A DNA stretch of 39,447 nt from assembly GCA_002480015.1 (NCBI GenBank), contig DLQD01000153.1, positions 1-39,447 of the forward strand, in the 5' to 3' direction. How positions within the stretch are numbered: position 1 is the stretch's first letter; each line of letters opens with the position of its first letter. The notes beneath the pieces are model-generated. The model saw nothing but the letters and a program-made list of their open reading frames with translations. It was not told where the DNA came from and did not search any database. The position numbers were made by a program, and so were the translations under genes. The stretch comes from Opitutia bacterium UBA7441 (GTDB lineage Bacteria > Verrucomicrobiota > Verrucomicrobiia > Opitutales > Coraliomargaritaceae). Positions 24,735-34,242 of this stretch are shown piece after piece.

Positions 24735-25271
24735 TCAGTAAGTCAGAGCGAGTCCAAGCAGGAGCAAGCCATAAGCCGCGAAGAGCCCGCCGAAGATACG
24801 AGGGCGTAAGTCCTGCCGGTAAAGCCATTCGAAAAAATCCCTTAATTTGTAGGGGTTGGCACCGAGGATGAGCGCGATTACGATCCCAAGGTAAACAAAG
24901 CTCACCAAGAAAAGCCGTGCTGTTGGAGGCTCCATATAGGCGGCGTCGAGCAAGGCGCCTGCAGTGAGAAGAATTAGGGCAGCCAGACCGCGCACCGCGA
25001 GGAAGTCAGGCACGAAGATGAATGATCCAACCGCGGTGACAAGGAAGACGAGGAAGAGGAGATTCTTATATTGCCCGAAGTCGGCGGGGCCGAGCTGAGT
25101 GACCTTATAGAGAAACCATGCGGCCGCCGAACCGAGTAAGATGTAAGCAGCGGTCCGCGAACGGGGAAAGGCTTGCACGCTCGGTGCCGAGCGCACGCCG
25201 TGCCAAAGAAAATGGGCACCAAAGGCGATCAGGAAGAGCCCGGTGAAGAGGGTGGCTTGGAAAAGAGTCAT
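24735..25271 (-). CDS. integral membrane protein of unknown function
   Basis: This 178-residue protein is almost entirely hydrophobic, with about five or six predicted membrane helices (for example FQATLFTGLFLIAFGAHFL at the N-terminus and FGGLFAAYGLLLLGLAL at the C-terminus). No catalytic motif is recognised. It lies 6 bases before gmk and is divergent from rny across 287 bases. No family is assigned. Confidence 0.7.
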   Translation of the reverse strand: MTLFQATLFTGLFLIAFGAHFLWHGVRSAPSVQAFPRSRTAAYILLGSAAAWFLYKVTQLGPADFGQYKNLLFLVFLVTAVGSFIFVPDFLAVRGLAALILLTAGALLDAAYMEPPTARLFLVSFVYLGIVIALILGANPYKLRDFFEWLYRQDLRPRIFGGLFAAYGLLLLGLALTY

Positions 25272-25455
25272 CGTGTAAATATGGAGTATTTATTGATAAT
25301 GCAGAATGAGGCAGGTGGAAGGAAAAAAGCGCAGTCGGGATTTGTTATCGTCACTGGGGCATGGATGGGGGGTGCACGGATCTCTTTTTCGCTCTTCCTG
25401 AAAAACGCAGAAGGGAAGTTTGCCTTGATCTTAGTCAGAGGATCGGCATATATCA

Positions 25456-25510
25456 GCACACGATGATCGTGTGCCTGCTACCCCTCGGCGCCAGATTTTA
25501 TTAAGCAGGC
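25456..25510. promoter_or_regulatory. palindrome and long stem in the rny leader
   Basis: gcacacgat g atcgtgtgc (25456-25474) is a perfect 9-base inverted repeat with one central base, shaped like a dimer operator. Directly after it gcctgct (25473-25479) can pair with agcaggc (25504-25510) across 24 bases. Both lie 50-100 bases upstream of the rny start, within the 287-base divergent region 25272-25558. Function is not known. Confidence 0.5.
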
Positions 25511-25558
25511 TTGCTCGGGATCCGCGCTCCCGCGAGACCTGTTCTAACCAATTTACGT

Positions 25559-27085
25559 ATGAACTATGACTACATTATAGGGGGGAGCATTGGTGCTTCT
25601 TTGGGAGTATTGTTCCTGTCGATCGCCACGAAACGGCGTCTCGCTCGCCTTGAGAAAACTCGACGCAGCCAGTTGGACGTGGAAAGGCGGGAAGCGCTTC
25701 TTGCGCAAAAAGAAGCCCAGTCCGAGCTTGAACTCAGCTTTAAAAACAAGGAGCTCGACCTGAACCGTGCTCTCACTACCCGTGAAGATGAACTACATAT
25801 CCGCGCCCGCGAGTTGGAGCGCGAAACCGAGCGCCAGGCGGACATGCAGGCTCAGATCGATGCCAAACTCAAAGAGCTCACGAGGGAACAGCGCCTACTC
25901 AGCGACACAGAGCATGAGGCGGAAAAAGTCCGCCGCCTCTATCGCCTCAAGCTTCACCAAATTACCCAGATGGAGCGCGACGAAGCCCGCCAACTTTTGA
26001 TTCGCGCCACGGAAAAAGAATGTGAGCAAGAGATACGTGACCTACGCCGCATTAAGCTCAGCCGCGCCGAAGCTGAAATCGCCGACGAAGCCAAGCGCAT
26101 TTTGCTCGCCGCGATGCAGCGTATTACCAGCCAGCCGATGAACGACGCCACCGCGACGGTGATCAACCTGCCGAGTGAAGAAATGAAAGGCCGCATCATC
26201 GGGCGGGAAGGGCGCAACATCCGGACCTTTGAACACGCCACCGGCACTACCTTGATGATCGATGAGACGCCTGACTCGGTACTCATTTCCTGCTTCGATC
26301 CCGTCCGGCGCGAAATCGCCCGCATCGCACTCGAAGCACTGCTCCGTGATGGCCGCATCCACCCTTCCAGTATTGAGGACGAGGTGGTCAAAGCCGAGGA
26401 GGAGATGCACGCCAATGTCATCGAACTCGGCGAGGGCGCATTGCGTAAGTTGCGCCTGCATGACGTTCATCCCGAAGTGGTCGCGCTTCTCGGTAAGCTG
26501 CATTATCGTCTTTCCAACAATCAAAACACCCTCGCACACTCCGTTGAGGTGGCCAATCTCTGCGCGTTGATCGCATCGGAGATCGGGCTTGACCCGGTAA
26601 TCGCGAAGCGCGCCGGACTTTTTCACGACATCGGCAAAGCCGTCGACGAAGAGTACGAAGGGAGCCACGCAGCGGTTGGCGCAGAGATCATCAAGCAGCA
26701 CGGCGAGGATGCTCGTGTGGTCAACGCAGCTGCTGCGCACCACCAGGAAGTGCCCGCCGAGAGCGCCTATGCCGGCCTTGTTATGGTGGCCGATGCATTA
26801 TCTGCGGTGCGCCCCGGTGCCCGTGCATCGTCGATTGACGGCTTTATCCAGCGAGTGCGCAGTATTGAAGAGATCGCTGCTGCACAACATGGCGTGAGCG
26901 AAGCGTATGCGGTGCAGGCTGGACGCGAAGTGCGCGTCATCGTCGAGCCCGAGGTGGTCAACGACGACGAAGCCCGCCAGCTGGCCCGCACCATCCGCAA
27001 ACGGATCGAAGAGCAACTCAACTACCCTGGGACGGTCGAGATCACCGTCATTCGTGAACAACGTTACACCGAAACTGCCGTATGA
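25559..27085 (+). CDS. rny: ribonuclease Y
   Basis: RNase Y is a membrane-anchored endoribonuclease that initiates mRNA decay. This 508-residue protein has an N-terminal anchor (IIGGSIGASLGVLFLSIA), a long charged coiled coil (about 25-200), a KH domain with GRIIGREGRNIRTFEHATG, and an HD domain with H356-D357 in LFHDIGKAVDEEYEGSHA. I chose ATG 25559 since it gives the family N-terminus; the frame also opens at 25511. The start has no Shine-Dalgarno. The stop overlaps the start of the next gene by 4 bases. Confidence 0.95.
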   Translation: MNYDYIIGGSIGASLGVLFLSIATKRRLARLEKTRRSQLDVERREALLAQKEAQSELELSFKNKELDLNRALTTREDELHIRARELERETERQADMQAQIDAKLKELTREQRLLSDTEHEAEKVRRLYRLKLHQITQMERDEARQLLIRATEKECEQEIRDLRRIKLSRAEAEIADEAKRILLAAMQRITSQPMNDATATVINLPSEEMKGRIIGREGRNIRTFEHATGTTLMIDETPDSVLISCFDPVRREIARIALEALLRDGRIHPSSIEDEVVKAEEEMHANVIELGEGALRKLRLHDVHPEVVALLGKLHYRLSNNQNTLAHSVEVANLCALIASEIGLDPVIAKRAGLFHDIGKAVDEEYEGSHAAVGAEIIKQHGEDARVVNAAAAHHQEVPAESAYAGLVMVADALSAVRPGARASSIDGFIQRVRSIEEIAAAQHGVSEAYAVQAGREVRVIVEPEVVNDDEARQLARTIRKRIEEQLNYPGTVEITVIREQRYTETAV

Positions 27086-28089
27086 GGATGCCATTTATCT
27101 TTTTACTCTTCGTCCTCGCTCTGGCCTCCGCACGCGCCGCGCCTTCAGTGGTCGCATTGGACAGTGGCGAGCAACTTATCGGCGAGGTATTGCCCGCTTC
27201 AACGAGCGAAACCCTCGTGCTCCAATCTGCCGTGCTGGGAGAAATTCAGTTGCCTCGTTCCCGGGTTCTCTCGATCCAGCCGAAAGCACCCCAGCCTACC
27301 GCCAAGCCGCAACCAATGGCGCAGCCGAAACTGGCGGCCGAACCCTCGAAAGAGAATGCAGGCATAGTCGAAGAACGCAAAATCCTCGACATCCTGAAGG
27401 AGTTTAAGGCGCCCGATCACTGGTCGGGCAATCTTCGCTTAGGCGTTAATTTAAGCCAGGGGGATCGCCGTTGGACAGAGAGTTATGCCCGTGGTCAGTT
27501 GGAGATCAAGCCGAAGCAAAGCCCTCACTTCTATCGCTTGAACGGCTCTTATACCTATCGAGTGACGGAGCGCCCGAATGGGGATGCATTCAAATCGACT
27601 GATAAATACGATGCGCAGTTCATCTACCGCCGCACTTTGTGGGACAATTGGTTCGTGCAAAACTCGCTTGGCGGTCGCGTCGATCAAGTTAAGGGCATCG
27701 ACCGTGAAGTGCAGGAGGCAATCGGTATCGGTTATAATTATAAACCATCGAATACATTTGAAATTCTCCTCGGCGGTGGTGGCGGAATCGAAGATTTTCA
27801 ACCAGACTTTGAAGATACCCGTTCGGGCCTGAATCCGCTGACGAATATTTTCCAAGAGGCCACTTGGCGTCCCCTTCAACGCACCTCCCTAGTTCAAAAG
27901 TTCAATTACTACTGGAACCCGGGAGACACGGAGCAGTTCAATTATGTTCTGACCGCGGCCATCCGCGTCCGTATGACGGATCTATTGGGTGTCGAGTTCT
28001 CCTACAACAAAAGCTTCGATAATGATGTGGGCAATGGCAACGCGCGGGACGATACCCAGTGGCGCAACGCACTCGTCATTTACTTTTAA
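27082..28089 (+). CDS. DUF481-type outer-membrane beta-barrel protein
   Basis: This 335-residue protein starts with a signal peptide (MRMPFIFLLFVLALASARA), then a short beta region (about 25-75, VVALDSGEQLIGEVLPAST), a proline/lysine linker, and a C-terminal DUF481 domain (about 110-335) with alternating amphipathic strands and a terminal aromatic residue (NALVIYF) typical of outer-membrane barrels. E. coli YdiY is in the same family. It overlaps rny by ATGA, so expression is tied to RNase Y. Function is unknown. Confidence 0.85.
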   Translation: MRMPFIFLLFVLALASARAAPSVVALDSGEQLIGEVLPASTSETLVLQSAVLGEIQLPRSRVLSIQPKAPQPTAKPQPMAQPKLAAEPSKENAGIVEERKILDILKEFKAPDHWSGNLRLGVNLSQGDRRWTESYARGQLEIKPKQSPHFYRLNGSYTYRVTERPNGDAFKSTDKYDAQFIYRRTLWDNWFVQNSLGGRVDQVKGIDREVQEAIGIGYNYKPSNTFEILLGGGGGIEDFQPDFEDTRSGLNPLTNIFQEATWRPLQRTSLVQKFNYYWNPGDTEQFNYVLTAAIRVRMTDLLGVEFSYNKSFDNDVGNGNARDDTQWRNALVIYF

Positions 28090-28185
28090 GCGCTCGATCA
28101 GGTGGCTGCGTTCATCTCTAAGGCCCGTGGCAAGACGCTTCAACCAGATAGGCTCCGCGGGAGGGGCATTTCTGTAGAGTAAAAC

Positions 28186-28206
28186 GGGGCGGGTTGCCGC
28201 CCGCCG
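28186..28206. repeat. GC-rich palindromic element, copy 2
   Basis: ggcggg/cccgcc arms (28188-28193 and 28200-28205) enclose ttgccg. The core ttgccgcccg (28194-28203) is identical to the core of the element at 21952-21977. It lies between the convergent DUF481 and kamA genes and may act as a terminator or a dispersed REP-like element. Confidence 0.5.
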
Positions 28207-28269
28207 AACCGGTGTGAGTATGGAGGCAAACCGACCAAGCTACATTGTTGTCCGCAAGCGATTATCGCT

Positions 28270-29457
28270 CTAGGCCAGAATCGTTGTCAGTGCCGGAGCG
28301 TTTGGGTCCACCTCCGAGTCTTTTGTCACCATCAATGGATAGCGGTATTCCTCCCCACTGAAATTGCACATGATAATTTCCTTGTCGGTTATTTCTTTCA
28401 CGTAGTCTGGGTTGATCGGTATCTTTCCGCCGCCGCCAGGGGCATCGATCACGAACTGCGGGATCGAATAGCCGGTCGTGTGGCCCCGGAGACTGCGAAT
28501 AATTTCGATGCCCTTGCGCGGGTCGGCTCGCAGATGGGCGCTCCCAGTAATTAAATCACACTGGTAGAGGTAGTAGGGGCGTACTCGCATCATCAGAAGG
28601 CGGTGGATGAGCGACTTCATGACCTCGGCGTCGTCATTTACATCGCGCAGCAGCACGGATTGGTTGCCGATCGGTACACCTGCATAAGTCAATCGCTCGC
28701 AAGCATCGCGCAAGGTGTGAGTGCACTCACTGGGATGATTAACGTGTATGCTCATCCAGATCGGGCCATGTTTCTTAAATATCTCGCAGAGCTCGGGCGT
28801 GATACGCTGCGGCAGAAAGACAGGTATCCGCGAGCCGATACGGATGAACTCGAGATGAGGGATTTTGCGAAGCTCCCCTAAAAGGTAGTCGAGCTTACGG
28901 TCCGAGAGGAGCAGCGGGTCACCCCCGCTCAGCAATACGTCGCGGATCTCGGGGTGATCGCGGATATATTGGAGCCCGCTTTCGAACTCAGGGTGAAAGT
29001 TGTAGTCCTGCGCGTTCGAGACCAGTCGACTTCGGGTACAATAACGGCAGTAAGCCGCACACCGGTCCGTTACGAGAAAAAGTACGCGATCCGGGTAGCG
29101 GTGGACGATGCCGTCGACAGGCTTGGTGTTCTCCTCGCCGACTGGGTCGAGCATCTCTTCCGGCGCGGTGTGCATCTCGCCGCCCCGGGGAATTACTTGG
29201 CGGCGAACTGGGCAGTTCGGATCTTCGCGGTCGATCAGGTTAAAAAAATATGGAGTAATGGCCAGCGCCAGCTTTTCACGGGCAAAGAGACAACCCGCCC
29301 GTTCGTCGGCCGTTAGCGTCATATAATTCTCCAGATGCTCCAGCTTGGTGATGCGGTTCTTGAGCTGCCATTTCCAGCTATTCCACTCCTCCGCGGGCAC
29401 GTTCATCCAGAGGCCTTGGCCGTGATGCCAGTTTTCGAGTGAGTCGTTTGGATACAT
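28270..29457 (-). CDS. kamA: lysine 2,3-aminomutase (radical SAM, PLP)
   Basis: KamA converts L-lysine to beta-lysine using SAM, a 4Fe-4S cluster and PLP. This 395-residue protein has the radical-SAM motif C133-AAY-C137-RY-C140, LLSGGDPLLL, the PLP lysine K345 in PGGGGK, and two acidic residues matching the lysine-binding aspartates of clostridial KamA: D301 in YQCDLITG and D338 in FVIDAPGG. These aspartates favour a true lysine mutase over the EpmB type. No acetyltransferase (ablB) for the osmolyte N-acetyl-beta-lysine is next to it. It is divergent from an ArsR-type regulator, 103 bases away. Confidence 0.9.
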   Translation of the reverse strand: MYPNDSLENWHHGQGLWMNVPAEEWNSWKWQLKNRITKLEHLENYMTLTADERAGCLFAREKLALAITPYFFNLIDREDPNCPVRRQVIPRGGEMHTAPEEMLDPVGEENTKPVDGIVHRYPDRVLFLVTDRCAAYCRYCTRSRLVSNAQDYNFHPEFESGLQYIRDHPEIRDVLLSGGDPLLLSDRKLDYLLGELRKIPHLEFIRIGSRIPVFLPQRITPELCEIFKKHGPIWMSIHVNHPSECTHTLRDACERLTYAGVPIGNQSVLLRDVNDDAEVMKSLIHRLLMMRVRPYYLYQCDLITGSAHLRADPRKGIEIIRSLRGHTTGYSIPQFVIDAPGGGGKIPINPDYVKEITDKEIIMCNFSGEEYRYPLMVTKDSEVDPNAPALTTILA

Positions 29458-29560
29458 ATCTAGATTAGGTAGCTGATCGGAGCTCGAATACGGGTCGACT
29501 CCACAGGATTTTTATTTTTTACTTATCAGTTGCCATAGTTTCGTATTTACATTCTTAAAT

Positions 29561-29875
29561 ATGTCAATGTCAGCAGCAAAAATGAAATTGGATATCGAAA
29601 CGCTGGCCAAGCAACTCTGGGCGCTGGGGGATCCCGTGCGCCTCAGTATTCTTCAAATTCTGCCCACTGAGCCGACCTGCCACAACGCCTGTAATGTCTC
29701 CTCGATCGCTGAGCGTATCGGCCTCTCGCAGCCCGCCACCTCGCACCACTTGCGCATCCTCCGCCAAGCCGGCATTATTACCAACGAGAAGAAGTGCCGC
29801 GACATGATCTACTGGATCGACCTAGAGGCAGCCAGTACAGTCCATTCTGAACTGCATGCTTTGATCGGCAACTAG
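29561..29875 (+). CDS. ArsR-family winged-helix regulator
   Basis: This 104-residue regulator has LAKQLWALGDPVRLSILQIL at the N-terminus, the recognition helix LSQPATSHHLRILRQAGII and a wing (KKCRDMIYWIDL). Two cysteines in TCHNACNVSS (between the first helices and the recognition helix) and C at KKC might bind metal or act as a thiol sensor, but the arrangement is not the classical CVC of the arsenic ArsR. Starts at 29561, 29567 and 29582 are possible. It is divergent from kamA and converges on gcvT; regulation of kamA is inferred from position only. Confidence 0.85.
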   Translation: MSMSAAKMKLDIETLAKQLWALGDPVRLSILQILPTEPTCHNACNVSSIAERIGLSQPATSHHLRILRQAGIITNEKKCRDMIYWIDLEAASTVHSELHALIGN

Positions 29876-29968
29876 TCGTCGATCGAGTGAAGGAAGGAAT
29901 TGTTAATAACTTGGCTTCTCTCCGCTCCATGCGGAGGTCTTTACAAGCGAAGCCCCCAAAAGGGCAAA

Positions 29969-31060
29969 CTATCTATGCAGCGGTGGCTTGGCTACCTGCA
30001 ATGCCAGCTGGTTGCCGCGGAGGTCAACGAAGAGCGGAGCGTCTTTTGCTTCCGTCCGCACGATGGCGCTGCCGATCGGGCAATTCAATACCGGTGAGAG
30101 CGTTCCCGAGAGAACTTGGCCGACCGCCTCGCCGGAGGCGTCAAGCACGGGAGTGCCTTCGCGAGCGATACGGCGGCCTTCCAACTTGAAGTGAATGACG
30201 CGGCGCGGGATGCCCTTCTCCTTCTGCTCGGTTAGGGCGTTTTTACCGATAAAGTCGGCCTTATTCAGCTTCACCGTCCAATCGAGGCTGGCTTCGAACG
30301 GTGTGATGTTATCGCTCAATTCATGCCCATAGAGGGGAAGTCCCGCCTCCAGTCGCAGGCTATCGCGTGCACCAAGGCCGCAGAGTTTAACGCCGTATGC
30401 AGCGCCCTCGGCCAAAATCTGCTTGGCCAGAGACGCAGCCGCCTTCGGGGAACAGTATATCTCAAATCCATCCTCACCCGTGTAACCCGTCCGGCAGACA
30501 CGGATCTTCTCACCGGCAAATGTCACCAACTGGTGCCAATATCGCTTAATGCTGATAATCTCCACTAAGCCGATGGCCGCAAGGATGGCTTCCGCTTTCG
30601 GCCCCTGCAGGGCCAGCAGTGCGTATTCGTCCGAGTGGTCCTCGATCTCAACCTCGAAACCCCAGCGCTCGGCCTGCTTGAGCAACCAACCATAATCTTT
30701 TTCAATATTGCTCGCGTTGACACAGATAAGAAAAGCGTCTTCATCTGTTCGATAGACGATCAGATCATCCACCACAGTGCCTTCAGCGTTGCACATGGGC
30801 GAGTAGACGGCTTTGCCAACCGCTACACTGGCCACGGCATTGACTAGGAGGCGATCCAGAAAGAGCGCTGCATCACTGCCATGAACGTGAAACTCACCCA
30901 TATGGCTGACATCAAACAGTCCGGCGGCCTCACGCACCGCTTTGTGTTCTTCGAGTATACTACTATACTGTACGGGCATGTTCCAGCCGCCAAAAGCGAC
31001 AAAGCGCGCACCCTGCGCAGCATGGAAATCGTGAAGTGGAATTTGAAGGTCGGCAGCCAT
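29969..31060 (-). CDS. gcvT: aminomethyltransferase, T protein of the glycine cleavage system
   Basis: GcvT takes the aminomethyl group from lipoylated H protein and gives methylene-tetrahydrofolate plus ammonia. The 363-residue protein starts with LHDFHAAQGARFVAFGGWNMPVQY after MAADLQIP, has GEFHVHG, the RTGYTGEDGFEIY motif and GLGARDSLRLEAGLPLYGHEL. I chose ATG 31060; the longer frame to 31183 adds a hydrophobic stretch that does not belong to the family. It is divergent from gcvP over 152 bases. No gcvH is in the window. Confidence 0.95.
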   Translation of the reverse strand: MAADLQIPLHDFHAAQGARFVAFGGWNMPVQYSSILEEHKAVREAAGLFDVSHMGEFHVHGSDAALFLDRLLVNAVASVAVGKAVYSPMCNAEGTVVDDLIVYRTDEDAFLICVNASNIEKDYGWLLKQAERWGFEVEIEDHSDEYALLALQGPKAEAILAAIGLVEIISIKRYWHQLVTFAGEKIRVCRTGYTGEDGFEIYCSPKAAASLAKQILAEGAAYGVKLCGLGARDSLRLEAGLPLYGHELSDNITPFEASLDWTVKLNKADFIGKNALTEQKEKGIPRRVIHFKLEGRRIAREGTPVLDASGEAVGQVLSGTLSPVLNCPIGSAIVRTEAKDAPLFVDLRGNQLALQVAKPPLHR

Positions 31061-31212
31061 GAACTGTAATATGGAAAGATTTAAGGAAATTATCGTGAAT
31101 CCAGCAAAGATACTTGCGAAGGCAATAAAGTAGACTTTCCTGAGGATCATCGTATTTGCGAGCGGCACAAGTCTCGATCGCACGTTTTTGCAGCTTCTTT
31201 ACTTACACTCTT

Positions 31213-34173
31213 ATGCCAGCTTCCCTAGCCGATCAGCGCGAGTTTGCGCGTCACTACATCCCCGCCAGCGAAAGTGATATCCGCTCCATGCTCGACGCTG
31301 TCGGCAAGGCGTGCTTCGATGATTTGTTTGACCACATCCCGGAAGAAGTGCGCTTCAAACAACCCGCGAGTCTGCCCGAAGAACTCGCATACGAGGCCCT
31401 AAAAGAACGTCTCACTGAGATCGCCTCCAAAAACCGTATCGGCTCAAGCTTCCTCGGCGATGGCGTGCCGGACTTCGCGCCGTCTACTGTCATCGCGCCG
31501 ATTTGCGACATCCGTAATCTGACTACAGCCTACACGCCCTACCAACCTGAATTAAGCCAGGGCACGCTGCTTGCGCACTGGATCTACCAGTGCTCTATGG
31601 CCAAGCTGACTGGCTTCGAAGCCGTCAACGCATCGCTTTATGATCGCTCCACCTCGATCTTTGAAGGCATTTGCGCCGCTATCCGCATGAGCCGGGGTAA
31701 AAGCGCTGCCCTCATCCCCGATACGCTCTATCCGGGAGACTTGGAGGTGCTCGCAACACTTGCCGAAGGCACCGAGGTCGAACTGATTCGCCTACCCGCC
31801 GACGCTCAAAGTGGCACGATCGACGCCTCGGCACTCGAGGTCGCCCTCTCCGAGGCGGGCGACCGCGTCGCAGCTATCGTTTTCCCGCAAGTCAATACCT
31901 TCGGCCTGCTCGAAGACGTCGATACTCTAACCATATTGGCAGCCGAGCATGGCCTAAAGTCGATCGCTGTGATCGACCCCCTTCTACTTGCCCCCGGAGG
32001 CTTAAAGGCACCTTGCGACTTCGGCCTAAATGGAGCCGATATCATCGTCGGTGAAGCTCAGCACTTAGCACTTGCTCCCAATTTTGGGGGCCCGGGGCTC
32101 GGGCTCTTCGGCGTGCGTTTCAGCGCGAAGGATCGTAACGGCGTCCGTGCTGCACCTGGGCGCTTTATCGGCAAGGCCAAAGACTCCGCCGGACGCGAAT
32201 GCCGCGTGGGCGTTCTCTCCACCCGTGAGCAGCATATCCGCAAAGACAAAGCTACCTCCAATATCTGTTCGAACCAGGCTTTCGTCGCCACCCTCGTGGG
32301 TGCTGCCCTCCTCGAGCGCGGCGATGCTGGTCTCGGCACCATCCTTAGTGAGTTGCGAACGAAACTGGTGGCAGCGGTTGACCAGCTGACACGCTTCGAA
32401 GGTGTCGAGATCGCCTTCCCCGAATCCACAAGTTTCCACGAGGTGACTTTTGCACTCTCAAAGCCGGCTTCGACTGTGCTCAAAGCCGCCCAGGAAGCGG
32501 GCATCCTTGCCGGAGCCGACGTTTCCGAACGTATCGCTGGTGGGCGGGCGCTCCTAAAGTTATCCTTCTCCAACCGCGAACAGCCACTGGAACCGCTGCT
32601 CTCAGTATTCGAGTCCATTTTTGGTGCAGCAGAAGGCTCTGCCGAAGCCCTGAAGCCAGTCGACGCCACGTTCACCCGGGCGAAGGCACCGGGCCTGCCC
32701 CGCTACAGCGCCGAAGAGGTAATCGCCTACTATAAGCAACTCGGCCACCTCAATGTGAGCCCCGACGACGGTTGCTACCCCCTGGGCTCGTGTACGATGA
32801 AATACAACCCGAAGGTCAACGATTGGGCCGCCAGCCTGCCCGGTTTTACTGACCTTCACCCGCAGGCTCCAGTCGAAGACGCACAGGGCTGCCTCATGGT
32901 GCTGCACGAAATTCAAGAGTGGTTCAAGGGCATCACCGGGCTACCCGGAGTGACCACGCAGCCTTTGGCCGGAGCGCAAGGCGAGTTGGTTGGGCTCAAG
33001 CTCTTCCAAGCCTACCACCGCGATAAGGGGCAAACCCGGGATATTATCCTCATCCCACGATCGGCGCATGGCACGAACTTTGCAACGGCCACCATGGCTG
33101 GCTTCGGCGGTACACAGGGCAAAATCGTCTACCTCGAAGCCGACACCGAAGGCCGCGTCCTCAATGAAGACCTCGACCGCCGGCTCGAAGAATACGGCGA
33201 ACGTGTCGCAGGGATCATGATCACGAACCCGAACACTTCAGGTATCTTCGAGACTTCCTTTAAAGAGATCGCAGCAAAGGTCCACGCAGTCGGAGGCCTT
33301 GTTTATATGGATGGTGCCAACATGAACGCCATCGCCGGCTGGATCGACCTCGGGGCACTTGGAGTCGATGCCGTGCACAACAATCTCCACAAGACGTGGA
33401 CGATTCCCCACGGCGGCGGCGGCCCCGGCGATGCCATCGTTGCTGTCAGTGAGAAACTAATCCCCTTCCTCCCTGGCTATCAGGTTGAGTTTGACGGCGA
33501 GCACTACAGGCCGATCAAAGCGCCCAAATCCATCGGCTCCTTCCACCGCCACTGGGGCAACTTCGCCCACAAGGTGCGCTGCTACACCTATTTGCTACGC
33601 CTAGGTCGCGAGGGTGTGCGTCGTATGTCCGCCATGGCCGTACTCAGCGCACGCTACTTGCACGAACAGCTGCGCGACGATTACGCGACTCTGCCTTCTG
33701 GATCAGACGCCGAACCGCGCATGCACGAGTTCATTCTCACTCTAAAGCAAGAAGACTACGCCGCGCTGGAAAGCGTCGGCCTGCGCAAGACAGACGCCGC
33801 GCCACGCATCGGCAAGCTCTTCCTAGACTTCGGCTTCCATGCGCCCACCGTCGCTTGGCCAGAGCCACTCGGGCTGATGATCGAGCCGACCGAAAGCTAC
33901 ACTCGGTGCGAGCTCGACCGATTCGCCGAAGCCGTCAAGGCCATCCTGCGACTGATCCAGGAGCACCCGCAGGCGCTCATATCTGCGCCGCACTTCACCC
34001 CCATCGACCGCGTCGAAGAGGTGGAAGCCAACCGCGATGTCTGCCTCTCCGAATCATTGGAAACCTTGCCAACGCTTAATACAGCACGCATCCACTCCAG
34101 CGATCTGGCAAAAATGACGGTAGACGATATCTACGCGAAGATCGTCGAGGCCATTCAAGGCCCAGTCGCCTGA
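31213..34173 (+). CDS. gcvP: glycine dehydrogenase (decarboxylating), P protein, fused form
   Basis: GcvP decarboxylates glycine with PLP and passes the aminomethyl group to lipoyl-GcvH. This 986-residue protein is the single-chain form with both P1-like (about 1-450) and P2-like (about 490-986) halves. The PLP lysine is K727 in HNNLHKTWTIPHGGGGPGDAI, and SCTMKYNPK and GANMNAIAGW are also family hallmarks. ATG 31213 fits the family N-terminus (LADQREFARHYI); the frame opens earlier at 31156. The intergenic region with gcvT holds no glycine-riboswitch-like structure that I can see. Confidence 0.95.
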   Translation: MPASLADQREFARHYIPASESDIRSMLDAVGKACFDDLFDHIPEEVRFKQPASLPEELAYEALKERLTEIASKNRIGSSFLGDGVPDFAPSTVIAPICDIRNLTTAYTPYQPELSQGTLLAHWIYQCSMAKLTGFEAVNASLYDRSTSIFEGICAAIRMSRGKSAALIPDTLYPGDLEVLATLAEGTEVELIRLPADAQSGTIDASALEVALSEAGDRVAAIVFPQVNTFGLLEDVDTLTILAAEHGLKSIAVIDPLLLAPGGLKAPCDFGLNGADIIVGEAQHLALAPNFGGPGLGLFGVRFSAKDRNGVRAAPGRFIGKAKDSAGRECRVGVLSTREQHIRKDKATSNICSNQAFVATLVGAALLERGDAGLGTILSELRTKLVAAVDQLTRFEGVEIAFPESTSFHEVTFALSKPASTVLKAAQEAGILAGADVSERIAGGRALLKLSFSNREQPLEPLLSVFESIFGAAEGSAEALKPVDATFTRAKAPGLPRYSAEEVIAYYKQLGHLNVSPDDGCYPLGSCTMKYNPKVNDWAASLPGFTDLHPQAPVEDAQGCLMVLHEIQEWFKGITGLPGVTTQPLAGAQGELVGLKLFQAYHRDKGQTRDIILIPRSAHGTNFATATMAGFGGTQGKIVYLEADTEGRVLNEDLDRRLEEYGERVAGIMITNPNTSGIFETSFKEIAAKVHAVGGLVYMDGANMNAIAGWIDLGALGVDAVHNNLHKTWTIPHGGGGPGDAIVAVSEKLIPFLPGYQVEFDGEHYRPIKAPKSIGSFHRHWGNFAHKVRCYTYLLRLGREGVRRMSAMAVLSARYLHEQLRDDYATLPSGSDAEPRMHEFILTLKQEDYAALESVGLRKTDAAPRIGKLFLDFGFHAPTVAWPEPLGLMIEPTESYTRCELDRFAEAVKAILRLIQEHPQALISAPHFTPIDRVEEVEANRDVCLSESLETLPTLNTARIHSSDLAKMTVDDIYAKIVEAIQGPVA

Positions 34174-34242
34174 TCTCAAACTGGAGGCGAAGGCTCACAA
34201 AAAATCTCGCACTCAACGTGCCTAGGGGCACAGTCTCGTGGC

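Noticed and set aside
31061..31212. Possible glycine riboswitch between gcvT and gcvP
   Set aside because: I could not find the paired aptamer core by eye; only a covariance search could decide.
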